Shown here: in pieces, positions 46,674 to 54,644 of the stretch | Numbering within the stretch: position 1 is the first letter of the stretch | Layout: each line of letters opens with the position of its first letter | Origin: Bacillota bacterium | Lineage (GTDB): Bacteria > Bacillota > Clostridia > Acetivibrionales > DTU013 | Assembly: GCA_023435745.1 (NCBI GenBank) | Contig: JAEZMD010000003.1 | Location: 62,001 to 126,000 of the forward strand | Direction: 5' to 3' | DNA length: 64,000 nt | Notes under the pieces: model-generated | The model's input: the letters and a program-made list of their open reading frames with translations, nothing else | Databases searched by the model: none | What the model was told of the DNA's origin: nothing | Program-made: the position numbers and the translations under genes

Positions 46674-47496
46674 ACGAGGAATACCGATCCGAAGAAAAGC
46701 TTTAGGCAGCGTTTTGAAGCATCTTAAGCTGATTTGCCTGTATTTCAAGTACAATCTGCAGGCAGCAATGGAGTATAGAGTGAGCTTCATTTCACAAGCG
46801 CTGGGAATGGCGCTGAACAATGCGTTCTTTGTATTCTTCTGGTGGGTTATATTTGAGAAGGTTACATCCATCGGCGGCTATGGCTTCAAAGAGGTGATGG
46901 TTATTTGGGCTTTGGCGTCTTCGACATATGGCTTTGTCCATGTGTTTTTCGGAAATTTACGGGAGCTGCCGATGATCATTATCAATGGTGAACTGGATAC
47001 GTATCTGCTGCAGCCTAAGAGTGTTTATCTGAATGTATACTGTTCAAGGATGCTTGTATCAGCATGGGGGGATCTCACCTTCGGAGTCATAATGTTTGTA
47101 TTGGTTTACGGGTTGGATCCTGCTAAGCTGCTGCTGTTCCTTCTCTTTACTGTTGCCGGGGGTCTGCTTGCAGGATCTGTCATGTCCGTTGCTGACACTT
47201 TGACATTTTTTATCGGAAATTCATCTACAATATCAAGGCTTGTGATGGAGTTCCTTCTAAACTTCTCGCTTTATCCGGACAGCATATTCCGCAGAGAGGT
47301 CAAGCTAATCATGTATTCAATACTGCCTGCAGGCTTCGTTGTGTTTGTGCCGTTCAGGCTGCTTTCGGCTTTTAGCTGGTACGGATTGCTGGGTCTGCTG
47401 GCCATTGATGCGGTCTATATTGCTTTAGCATACCTGCTTTTTAGATACGGATTGAAGAAATACGAATCCGGTAATTTGATCACAACAAAGCAATAA
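46657..47496 (+). CDS. ABC-2 exporter permease subunit 2
   Basis: Second permease, 279 residues and about six transmembrane segments, with a short basic N-terminus (RRGIPIRRKALG). It contains the ABC2_membrane_6-like YLLQPKSVYLNVYCSRM and, later, SLYPDSIFRREVKLIMYSILP. Start ATG 46657 lies in the end of subunit 1, 5 to 10 bases after an A/G-rich AAAAAGC; the start is not certain, as GTG/ATG codons further in are possible. With subunit 1 and the ATPase it forms a heterodimeric exporter. Confidence 0.87.
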   Translation: MSTGDRRGIPIRRKALGSVLKHLKLICLYFKYNLQAAMEYRVSFISQALGMALNNAFFVFFWWVIFEKVTSIGGYGFKEVMVIWALASSTYGFVHVFFGNLRELPMIIINGELDTYLLQPKSVYLNVYCSRMLVSAWGDLTFGVIMFVLVYGLDPAKLLLFLLFTVAGGLLAGSVMSVADTLTFFIGNSSTISRLVMEFLLNFSLYPDSIFRREVKLIMYSILPAGFVVFVPFRLLSAFSWYGLLGLLAIDAVYIALAYLLFRYGLKKYESGNLITTKQ

Positions 47497-47577
47497 ACAA
47501 AATTATTGCGCAATATCTATATTGGCCTGAACAGCAACATAGAATTCACCTTGAAAATTATTGCCTTCTTTATTTGA

Positions 47578-47606
47578 TTGTATAATGATGGGATAAGTTA
47601 TATAAT
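47578..47606 (+). promoter_or_regulatory. Candidate promoter of the glycosyltransferase gene
   Basis: TTGTAT (47578-47583), 17-bp spacer, perfect TATAAT (47601-47606). The -35 is weak. It gives a leader of about 70 bases before ATG 47684. Confidence 0.4.
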
Positions 47607-47683
47607 AGTCATGGAGCATGTGCCGTCAGACCATTGCTGATCGCGAGGGTCTGCTATTATTTAAGTTTTGGGGGAATGCACTG

Positions 47684-48874
47684 ATGTTGTTCTATATAGC
47701 ACTTGCAATAGGGGCTTTTTTCATTCTGTTCTGGTGTGCTCAGCTCATATTTTTCAGATTACATATGAACTGGACAAATCTGATTATACCGTCGGACGAG
47801 GATGATGAAATGGCTGGGGTCAGCGTGATTCATCCGATCAAGGATTTGGATTTTGAATTGGATAAAAATCTTGAGTCGTGGTTCAGACAGAATTACAGGG
47901 GACCTGTGCAGCATATATTCAGCTTCCAGACGCCGGACGATCCTGCAATACCGGTCGTACAGTCCATTATCGATCAGCATCCCGACATTGACTGCCGGAT
48001 CATAGTGAATCCTGTTATTACCGGGTTGAACGGTAAAAGCTCTAATATGGTTTATGGAGTAAAGCAGGCGAAATATGACCTCTTACTTTTCGGAGACAGC
48101 GATATTAGGATTAAGCAGGACTTTATTGTAAAAATGATCCGCCCTCTCAGGAAGGAGAAGGTTGGAATGACCACCTGCGGCCAGGTCAATATTGGCGGAA
48201 GTGATTTCTGGACCAGATTTTTCACATTTACGCAAAACAGCGAAACAGATTTCATTTGGGCATTCTTAACGAAACTCGGCATGGATCTGGGTGCTACCGG
48301 CGCGGCGTTTGCCATTAGAAAGCAGCTTCTGGCTGAGGTCGGTGGTCTGGAAGCGTTCGGAAGCTCGCTTCTTGAGGATCTGCATTTGGGAAACACACTT
48401 TATAAAATGGGGTATAAACTTATTCTTGGACCATTTATCGAATGTCACGTCCAGAAACTTGGGAAGGAAAAGTCATTCAATTACGCAAGGCGTCTGGCAG
48501 TAGGTATAAAAGCCCATATAGCCGTTGAGCTCCCTTCATTTATACTGATGATATTCTGGTACTGGATCATACTTCTTATCGGAATTATTTTTTCGAATCC
48601 GTATGTTGTTTATCTGTCCTTTATATTCATGACTTTGAGAGTAATCCACGGCCTGATTATGAGAGTTTTGACAAAAAACAGGATTATGCTCACAGACATA
48701 GTGACTCCGCTGTTTTTCGATCTGTTTGCAACCTTCTATCTGATTTTCTCCATCAGCAATTCTTCTGTGGTATGGAGAGGTATCAAGTATGAAGTGAAAA
48801 AAGGTGGATACATAGAGGATGCGGTTGAAGGCGTCGAGGAAATCGAACTCGAAGAGGAAGAAGCAAAGATATAA
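47684..48874 (+). CDS. Family 2 glycosyltransferase, ceramide-glucosyltransferase-like
   Basis: Membrane glycosyltransferase of 396 residues. An N-terminal transmembrane helix (about residues 3-22) is followed by the GT-A catalytic domain, with substrate Asp residues in LLLFGDSDIRIK and an LLEDLHLG motif, then two or three C-terminal helices and an acidic tail (EEIELEEEEAK). This layout is like GT21 ceramide glucosyltransferases and the hopanoid enzyme HpnI. ATG 47684 follows GGGGGA by 8 bases; ATG 47618 has a poorly spaced site. Convergent with a radical SAM gene 48 bases away. The acceptor is unknown; a membrane lipid is likely. Confidence 0.88.
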   Translation: MLFYIALAIGAFFILFWCAQLIFFRLHMNWTNLIIPSDEDDEMAGVSVIHPIKDLDFELDKNLESWFRQNYRGPVQHIFSFQTPDDPAIPVVQSIIDQHPDIDCRIIVNPVITGLNGKSSNMVYGVKQAKYDLLLFGDSDIRIKQDFIVKMIRPLRKEKVGMTTCGQVNIGGSDFWTRFFTFTQNSETDFIWAFLTKLGMDLGATGAAFAIRKQLLAEVGGLEAFGSSLLEDLHLGNTLYKMGYKLILGPFIECHVQKLGKEKSFNYARRLAVGIKAHIAVELPSFILMIFWYWIILLIGIIFSNPYVVYLSFIFMTLRVIHGLIMRVLTKNRIMLTDIVTPLFFDLFATFYLIFSISNSSVVWRGIKYEVKKGGYIEDAVEGVEEIELEEEEAKI

Positions 48875-48890
48875 GAGCATGCAACACAAA

Positions 48891-48917
48891 GGGGTGGAAC
48901 TCAGGTATATCCACCCC
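48891..48917. terminator. Bidirectional hairpin between convergent genes
   Basis: Perfect 8-bp stem GGGGTGGA (48891-48898) / TCCACCCC (48910-48917), loop of 11. Located between two convergent stops. No U-tract, so confidence is moderate. Confidence 0.5.
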
Positions 48918-48922
48918 TAAAG

Positions 48923-50272
48923 TCAGCTTGTTTGCGTTGTATTTAATATCCTATTTTCCATAATTCTATAAAGGGCTTCCGTTCTCTTTTTTATAAAATC
49001 CTTTTCGCTTTTTAATCCATTTTTAAGTCCAACATTTGCAATCGTGTATATCACCGGATTCCTCCAATTGGCGGGGAATCTTTGAATAGTGCTTTTTAAG
49101 CTGAAAAAGTTCTCTTTTACATATTGGTAACCTGAGTATAATTCGTTCACGGTCATGTTTTTGGGGATATATGTGGGCGTACAGTGGTCATAATATTGCC
49201 AGTCTTCGGTTATTAGCCTGTTTTGCTCCTTAAAGTTTTTATAGATTTCTGTTCCGGGATAGGGTGTAAGAATATTGAAGGTAGCTGAAGGTATTTTGGA
49301 TTTATAAAAAAATTCCAGGGTTTCGTCAAATACCGATCTTTCATCATCATCAAAGCCGAATACAATCGAAGCGTGAAAAATAATTCCATGGCCCATTATC
49401 TCCGATATTGCAGCAAGTGTTTCTTTTTGGCTTTTCATACTTTTGCTCATTCTCTTCATTTTCTGTTCAGAGACGGTTTCAAGGCCTATAAATAACCCTT
49501 TGCATCCGCTGTCAGCTGCGAGCCTCAAAAGTTCGCGGTTTTTAATAAATGAAATCGACGCCTGGCCCACCCAATGAATGCGTAAGGGCTTTAGAGCTTC
49601 GAACAGCTGTTTTGCGTATATCTGGTCACCCACAATATTATCATCAAGAAACATGAAATTGGTCGCGCCTGAATTTTCTATGTCGGCTATAACTCTGTCA
49701 ACCGCAACATGCCGGATGCTCCTTCCAAAGAACTTCCAAACGCTGCAGAATTCGCACGAATAGGGACACCCCCTTGAGGTAACGACAGGCTGTAGGCCGA
49801 GTACCGAGCTGCCGGTCATCAAGTCTCTTCTTGGAAGCGGGTAATCATTCAGATTATGGGTTATGTTGCCATAATAAAAAGGTTTCATTGATTCGCGTTC
49901 GGCATCTTCCAGCATTTCGGCCCAAACCGGTTCCGCTTCACCTATGATGACAGAATCACAGTGAAGAATGGATTCCTGCGGCAGAACGGTGGGATGAATT
50001 CCTCCCAGAACTACTTTTTTGCCTCTTTTACGAAACTCATCGGCAAGTTTGTAGGCCCTGGATGCTGTACCGGTCATACAAGTAATACCTACCAGATCAC
50101 ATGCCGTGTTAAAATCAACCTTTTGATCTTCTTCTTCAATGATCCTTACATCATGTCTATTTTCCGTGAGAGCAGCAATATATAAAAGGGATATCATTGG
50201 AAACCGGATGGTTTTTTCTATTTTCCTCGTCGGATCTTCATCTTTTGCCGGAGAAATCAAAAGTATTTTCAT
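48923..50272 (-). CDS. B12-binding-type radical SAM protein
   Basis: 449-residue protein of the cobalamin-binding radical SAM class (BchE/HpnJ-like). N-terminal Rossmann domain with DLVGITCMTGT and VLGGIHPTVLP and GEAEPVW; the B12-ligating DxHxxG motif is not evident. The SAM cluster motif is CPYSCEFCSVW. Later blocks include FLDDNIVGD, LFIGLETVSE and ITPYPGTEIY, typical of the family. The C-terminus is about 100 residues without a known domain. Such enzymes methylate or rearrange lipids, antibiotics or cofactors. It faces a lipid-type glycosyltransferase, but there are no hopanoid or bacteriochlorophyll genes here, so the substrate is open. Confidence 0.92.
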   Translation of the reverse strand: MKILLISPAKDEDPTRKIEKTIRFPMISLLYIAALTENRHDVRIIEEEDQKVDFNTACDLVGITCMTGTASRAYKLADEFRKRGKKVVLGGIHPTVLPQESILHCDSVIIGEAEPVWAEMLEDAERESMKPFYYGNITHNLNDYPLPRRDLMTGSSVLGLQPVVTSRGCPYSCEFCSVWKFFGRSIRHVAVDRVIADIENSGATNFMFLDDNIVGDQIYAKQLFEALKPLRIHWVGQASISFIKNRELLRLAADSGCKGLFIGLETVSEQKMKRMSKSMKSQKETLAAISEIMGHGIIFHASIVFGFDDDERSVFDETLEFFYKSKIPSATFNILTPYPGTEIYKNFKEQNRLITEDWQYYDHCTPTYIPKNMTVNELYSGYQYVKENFFSLKSTIQRFPANWRNPVIYTIANVGLKNGLKSEKDFIKKRTEALYRIMENRILNTTQTS

Positions 50273-50376
50273 TTTTATTGTACCACCCTTCTTTGGATAA
50301 AGTTCTTTTTGCCTGCTTCATTATAGTAAATCACTGGATCTGATTTTGCTGCAAAAAGCCATAATCTGCAGCGGTA

Positions 50377-51075
50377 TCAAATTTTAATGCTTCGTAAAAT
50401 AAGCAGATATGCCGCGTATATGGCAGCGGATATTCCGAGGCAGGCTATAATCTGCACAAATGCACTGCTGTTAAAAATAATAAGATTGAAAAACCATACC
50501 AATACCTCTCTGAGAGGCTTGATTGGAGTAAACACACTGATGATCGCCGCCAATACGATATCAATCACCCAACCGACCCAATAGGACTGCGCAGCAGTCA
50601 GAGTGTGGATAAAAACACCGACTAAAAAAAGGAAGGAAAACTGCTGTAGGTAAGCAAGCACGACCCCGTTTTTTGACCAACCGAATATTTCAACCACATT
50701 ATACATAGTATGGTAAGTGCTGAACAATTTATCCAAGGTATAAAAGACAATTAAATTCAGAGCCGATATAACAGCGGAAAAAACGATATAATTTAAAACA
50801 CTGCCCCAATAGAAATCGATTTTCTTACCATTTAAATGCATGATCTTTTTAAAGTTAAGAGCAGGAATAAATATTGCGGCCAGAATGATCCCCAGATACC
50901 AAAATTGCCCCACACTGATTTCCACGGAAGTGGTTTTGAAAGCATAGTGATCAAGCGATGCATCTATGCAGCCAATAAGGAACACAATCACTGTGATGAT
51001 ATAAGTGAGCTTTGACTGCCTGAAGTTGATCTTTGCTATAGCCAGGGCTTTATCAGAATGATTCTTCATTTTCAT
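50377..51075 (-). CDS. ABC exporter permease of the GntR-regulated unit
   Basis: Membrane protein of 232 residues with about six hydrophobic segments and no soluble domain of note. It follows the ATPase gene and starts 23 bases before that gene ends, so they are co-translated; ATG 51075 has GGGGGAA upstream. Analogous to the second gene of B. subtilis ytr-type operons. No family signature beyond ABC-2-like topology was recognised. Confidence 0.82.
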   Translation of the reverse strand: MKMKNHSDKALAIAKINFRQSKLTYIITVIVFLIGCIDASLDHYAFKTTSVEISVGQFWYLGIILAAIFIPALNFKKIMHLNGKKIDFYWGSVLNYIVFSAVISALNLIVFYTLDKLFSTYHTMYNVVEIFGWSKNGVVLAYLQQFSFLFLVGVFIHTLTAAQSYWVGWVIDIVLAAIISVFTPIKPLREVLVWFFNLIIFNSSAFVQIIACLGISAAIYAAYLLILRSIKI

Positions 51076-51907
51076 TTCCCCCTACCATATTTATAAAGAA
51101 CTCCTGTAATCCGAGTGATTGGATTGTGATACCGTCAGATGCGTCGATTCTCCTATCAAAAATGGACGCAGATGTAAATCCGCCTATTGTCTTTTCTCCA
51201 ATAACATTCAATCCCTTTATAAGGGATTTTACTTTATCAGTCAGTCCTGTTAATGAATATGCCTTCTCATCAATATCGCTGATTGAGGATTGCAATAAAA
51301 TTCTGCCGCCGTCAATAATGATCAGTTCATCGGCTGTTTTGGCTATTTCATCAATCAAATGAGTGGATACGATGATAATTCTCGGGTGATTTTCAAAGCT
51401 TTCTGTCAGCATTGTGTAAAATTGTTTCCGCATAATCGCATCAAAACCTAAAACAGGCTCATCCAGAATAACGATTTTTGAATTGCTTGCAAGGCTTAAA
51501 AGAGTTGTCACCATTGTTTGCATGCCAAGGGAAAGCTGTTTATATTTTTTCTCTTTACCAAGTCTAAACTTTCCCAGAATGTTTTGAGCAAATTCAACGT
51601 CGAAATCATCCTGCAAATCCTTGGCAATATTGATAAGATCTATGACTCTCAGATTAAACAGAGAAGCCCTGCTTTCTATAAAATTCACGCAGCCCGGCAT
51701 CTGCAGAGTGCCAGCTTTTTTACCGTCTACCATGACCATGCCTGAGCTTGCGTTGATATGTCCCGCAATCAATTTCAGCATGGTTGTCTTTCCCGCACCG
51801 TTTCTTCCAAGCAAGCAGTAAATTCTGTTTTCTGAAAGCTCCAGCGTAACATGATCCATTGCTGTTGTCCGCGGATACTGTTTGGTCACATCCATAAATT
51901 TAATCAC
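51053..51907 (-). CDS. ABC exporter ATPase of the GntR-regulated unit
   Basis: ATPase of 284 residues. Walker A GRNGAGKTTM, signature KQLSLGMQTM, Walker B KIVILDEPVLGFD, switch His STHLID. It matches the YtrB-type ATPases that follow YtrA regulators. GTG 51907 with GGAGG upstream lies in the end of the regulator gene. Exporters of this kind respond to cell-wall antibiotics in Bacillus; that role here is only an analogy. Confidence 0.93.
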   Translation of the reverse strand: MIKFMDVTKQYPRTTAMDHVTLELSENRIYCLLGRNGAGKTTMLKLIAGHINASSGMVMVDGKKAGTLQMPGCVNFIESRASLFNLRVIDLINIAKDLQDDFDVEFAQNILGKFRLGKEKKYKQLSLGMQTMVTTLLSLASNSKIVILDEPVLGFDAIMRKQFYTMLTESFENHPRIIIVSTHLIDEIAKTADELIIIDGGRILLQSSISDIDEKAYSLTGLTDKVKSLIKGLNVIGEKTIGGFTSASIFDRRIDASDGITIQSLGLQEFFINMVGGNENEESF

Positions 51908-52256
51908 CGTTATACCTCCTTATTATTTGTATCAAGTCGTTTTCCGGGATACTCAGCTTCGCTGCCTCTTTTAAGAAATCGGGGACAGTCTTGCTTAAAA
52001 ACTCCTCTTTCCGTGATTGGAGAATTTTTTCCTTCGCACCATCCGAAACACACATTCCGATCCCTCTTTTTTTGTATAAAATACCTTGGTCTGTCAAATT
52101 ACTTATAGCCTTCACAGCTGTTGTCGGATTCACTGAAAGAAGCTTTGAGATTTGTGTGGTTGATATGATGATATCATCTGTTTTGTAGACTCCTGATAGA
52201 ATATCATCCTCAATCATTTCCATTATCATAATAAAAATCGGTTTATCATTATTCAA
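51900..52256 (-). CDS. GntR family regulator (YtrA type)
   Basis: Short repressor of 118 residues: an N-terminal winged helix-turn-helix (TTQISKLLSVNPTTAVKAIS, then GILYKKRGIGMCV) and a short helical tail, the YtrA layout without a large effector domain. TTG 52256 is preceded by GGGAGGT about 12 bases upstream. It overlaps the ATPase gene by eight bases. It probably represses its own operon via the inverted repeat at 52279-52308. Confidence 0.9.
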   Translation of the reverse strand: MNNDKPIFIMIMEMIEDDILSGVYKTDDIIISTTQISKLLSVNPTTAVKAISNLTDQGILYKKRGIGMCVSDGAKEKILQSRKEEFLSKTVPDFLKEAAKLSIPENDLIQIIRRYNGD

Positions 52257-52278
52257 ATATCTCTGACCTCCCGGGTTA

Positions 52279-52336
52279 TTAGGTTAATGATTTAACCCAT
52301 TAACCTAATGCTATCACAATTCACTATTTCTGTCAA
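52279..52336 (-). promoter_or_regulatory. Promoter and operator of the GntR-ABC operon
   Basis: On the minus strand -35 TTGACA (52336-52331), 17-bp spacer, -10 TAGCAT (52313-52308). Directly downstream and touching the -10 is a perfect 11-bp inverted repeat, TTAGGTTAATG (52279-52289) and CATTAACCTAA (52298-52308), 8-bp spacer. A second overlapping palindrome GGTTAA-TGAT-TTAACC lies inside it. Binding there by the GntR protein would block transcription. Confidence 0.75.
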
Positions 52337-52398
52337 TAAAAAAATCTAATATTTTACAATCCGAATGATACCTTGCCTTTGCGTGTCTTAATAAGGCC

Positions 52399-52440
52399 GG
52401 TCGCAAGCGTAGCTTGACTGGTCGCAAACTGTGTTTGCTG
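52399..52440. repeat. Two tandem 21-bp hairpin units
   Basis: 52399-52419 and 52420-52440 both start GGTCGCAA. The first folds CAAGC-GTA-GCTTG, the second GCAAAC-TGT-GTTTGC, i.e. the same hairpin with changes on both arms that keep pairing. They sit in a GC-rich island (about 52390-52530) with further short palindromes between the GntR promoter and the end of the acyltransferase-like gene. No gene is seen in this 52337-52579 stretch. Confidence 0.55.
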
Positions 52441-52579
52441 CTCGTCCATGCATCCTGGCTGTCCGCCTGCGCATCCCGGTCGGGAGAAGTGCTCGCCGTC
52501 TGAAAAGCAGTTCGATATCCGCCAACTGTAAGGTGAGGGACGTTTATTGTCTTGTCATATGGTAATTAAATGATAAATC

Positions 52580-53716
52580 TTACGAAAGCTCTTTTCTGTA
52601 TATTCTGTAGGTTTTGCTGTGGGTGGCTCCGGTGCCCTCGATATCAGCCCTCATTTTATGGTTCGTTTCGCCAATTGTGGAGGCTTCGCCTCTGGTGAAT
52701 CCGTTATTCATTGCGTTTTTGAAGGCGGTATAATAAATGGCGTAAGAGACGCCTTTTCCTCTGAATTCCGGAATGACAAACATCACGAACATTCTGGCGC
52801 ATTTGATCCTTTTCTTATACCAAAGGTATTTCAGAGCGCCCAGAGGAGTGATCCTGCCGTTGAGGTGGATGAGCACCTCATTGTAATCAGGCAGCGCAAT
52901 ACCAAAGCCGATAGCTTCATTTCCATGGCGCGCGATCGGTATGAGCTCCGGATCTGCAAGAGGCACAAGCCTTTTTGCCAAATCGCGTACCTCCTCCAGG
53001 GTTGGTGGCACCAGATCCGGCCATTCTGAGGGCATTGCCTTGTCCATAACATCCTTGAGGGCGCTGATTTCATCCTCCAGTTTTTTCGGATTCAGCGTGT
53101 CGACGCGGAAGTCATAACGCTTCTGCGCATATTCAATCACTCTTGTCGGGTCTTTCAGAAAGGTCGTCTCGGGATCCATATGATACGCGAAGACATCATA
53201 GTCTTTTGTAAAACCGTATTGCTCAATATATTCCATATAATAAGCGGGGTTATACGAATTCATCAGAGCGGGAGGACTGTCAAAGCTGTTCACAAGAAGC
53301 CCCTTGTTTTCGTCTCCGTCCGTACCGGTGACAGCGCAAGGTCCGCAAATAAAATCCGCCCCGTTCTGCTTCGCCCATGCGCAGGCGGTATCCAGCAGCG
53401 CTTTTGCTACATCGTAGTCCCTGATACACTCAAACATTGAAAAAAACGCCATGTTCATCTGCTTCTTTTCATTCAGATTGGTGTCGATGCCGGCGTAGAT
53501 CCTTCCGACAGGTTTGCCGTCCTGTGTTGCAAGGAACAGCTCATGTACGATCTTATTCAGTGCAGGGTTTTTGACGGGATCCAGGGAGGATTTGACATCT
53601 CTGATCAAAGGGGGTACCCAGCATTTGTCACCCTTGTATATTTTCCATGGGAGCCTGATAAACTGCTTCAATTCGGATTTAGAGGCTGCTTTCCTGATCT
53701 GAGGCTGCATGTTCAT
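52580..53716 (-). CDS. GNAT-like acyltransferase-fold protein
   Basis: 378-residue soluble protein. The N-terminal part (FIRLPWKIYKGDKCWVPPL) and middle (KPVGRIYAGIDTN, ADFICGPCAVTGTDG) belong to a group of conserved proteins with an N-acetyltransferase (GNAT-like) fold; a GNAT-like acetyl-CoA loop is probable near VIPEFRGKGVSYAIYY (about residues 318-333). The substrate is unknown. Ribosome site AGGAGG precedes ATG 53716; an in-frame Met two residues later is possible. Its leader contains a hairpin with a T-rich tail and a T-box-like motif. Divergent from yerC. Confidence 0.8.
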   Translation of the reverse strand: MNMQPQIRKAASKSELKQFIRLPWKIYKGDKCWVPPLIRDVKSSLDPVKNPALNKIVHELFLATQDGKPVGRIYAGIDTNLNEKKQMNMAFFSMFECIRDYDVAKALLDTACAWAKQNGADFICGPCAVTGTDGDENKGLLVNSFDSPPALMNSYNPAYYMEYIEQYGFTKDYDVFAYHMDPETTFLKDPTRVIEYAQKRYDFRVDTLNPKKLEDEISALKDVMDKAMPSEWPDLVPPTLEEVRDLAKRLVPLADPELIPIARHGNEAIGFGIALPDYNEVLIHLNGRITPLGALKYLWYKKRIKCARMFVMFVIPEFRGKGVSYAIYYTAFKNAMNNGFTRGEASTIGETNHKMRADIEGTGATHSKTYRIYRKELS

Positions 53717-53736
53717 TCCTCCTGCATTTTATAAAA

Positions 53737-53757
53737 GGACGGTTTCAAGAGCCGTCC
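53737..53757 (-). promoter_or_regulatory. Attenuator-like hairpin in the leader of the acyltransferase gene
   Basis: On the minus strand GGACGG (53757-53752), 9-base loop, CCGTCC (53742-53737), then TTTTAT. About 15 bases before it is TGGGTGGTAC, similar to the conserved T-box sequence. It lies 20 bases before the ribosome site. Interpretation is uncertain; see findings. Confidence 0.45.
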
Positions 53758-53812
53758 CCTTTATTGTACCACCCAGTTGGTTCCGCCGCAATGAATAGTG
53801 TCATAGCTTATA

Positions 53813-53841
53813 TTGACTACCGTGCAAAAAGCTGATATGTT
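53813..53841 (+). promoter_or_regulatory. Candidate yerC promoter
   Basis: TTGACT (53813-53818), 17-bp spacer, TATGTT (53836-53841), giving a leader of about 65 bases. Confidence 0.5.
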
Positions 53842-53913
53842 AATCGTATAGCGTAGTTTAATATTTTACAGTATTAAAGTGCGAAACATTATTCAATTGG
53901 GGGAGAACCTTGT

Positions 53914-54210
53914 ATGAATAGCAAGATACAGGACCAATGGACTGATGGATTGTTTGAAGCAATACTTCTTTTAGAAAATGTGGAGGAGTGTTATAATTTT
54001 TTTGAAGATATCTGCACGGTCTCTGAAATTAAAGCTATGGCACAGAGATTGGAAGTGGCGAAAATGCTGAAAGCAGGGTATACTTATATGGATATAAGCG
54101 AAAAAACCGGCGCAAGCACAGCCACGATCAGCAGGGTCAACCGTTGCTATCATTATGGTGAGGACGGGTACAAGACAGTGCTTGAAAAGCTTGAAAAGAA
54201 AGGAAGATAA
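53914..54210 (+). CDS. TrpR-like protein, YerC/YecD family
   Basis: 98-residue DNA-binding protein of the TrpR-like YerC/YecD family. The helix-turn-helix is TYMDISEKTGASTATISRVNR near residues 57-77; the N-terminal half is helical. Length and motif match the family. Target genes are not known with certainty for these proteins. Start ATG with GGGGGAG 8 bases upstream. Followed after three bases by the small secreted protein. Confidence 0.9.
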   Translation: MNSKIQDQWTDGLFEAILLLENVEECYNFFEDICTVSEIKAMAQRLEVAKMLKAGYTYMDISEKTGASTATISRVNRCYHYGEDGYKTVLEKLEKKGR

Positions 54211-54213
54211 GCA

Positions 54214-54606
54214 TTGCTCAGAAGTCTCCTGATAGGCTTTCTGATATTATCGGCTCTCACATCAAAGGGTGCCGGGGCTCAGATTTTAAAAGAAGATCTT
54301 AATATTTCAGCAGACATGCTACTCGAGTTTTTCAATTCGGTATCCGTTCAAAGCAGCAAAGCTGCAGAGCTTTCAGCAATCATAACGGACAGGTCTTCTT
54401 TTGTGTATACCTCTTTTAACATTAATCAACTTAAACCGCCCGTAACCAGGTTAAGACAGTCCGGCCCAATCACAATGCCGGGACAGTATGATCAGACGGA
54501 GCATTTTCCTGAGGACGGGATGGTTTTTCACAAGATTGTTTTGCCTGCCTCTCAACAGGTTTTTTACTGTGCTTCAGGTCTGTCACCTCCAGCAGGGGAA
54601 GCGTGA
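54214..54606 (+). CDS. Small hypothetical protein with signal-like N-terminus
   Basis: 130 residues. TTG 54214 has AAAGGAAG 7 bases upstream and begins 4 bases after the yerC stop. The N-terminus (MLRSLLIGFLILSALTSKGAGA) looks like a short signal peptide. The rest has no recognised domain; a YTSFNINQLKPP stretch and two Cys-free halves are all that can be said. The coding assignment rests on the ribosome site, tight spacing and an open frame up to 38 bases before secA. Could be an artefact. Confidence 0.55.
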   Translation: MLRSLLIGFLILSALTSKGAGAQILKEDLNISADMLLEFFNSVSVQSSKAAELSAIITDRSSFVYTSFNINQLKPPVTRLRQSGPITMPGQYDQTEHFPEDGMVFHKIVLPASQQVFYCASGLSPPAGEA

Positions 54607-54644
54607 TAGTATTGTTTCCCAACTAAATTAATTGGAGGTTTTCT

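Noticed and set aside
48891..48917. GGGTGGAAC resembling a T-box core
   Set aside because: It is part of a hairpin between two convergent genes, downstream of both, so it cannot be a leader.
47684..50272. A hopanoid biosynthesis locus
   Set aside because: Only two loosely similar proteins, convergently arranged, and no cyclase or other hopanoid gene in the window; kept only as a low-interest note.
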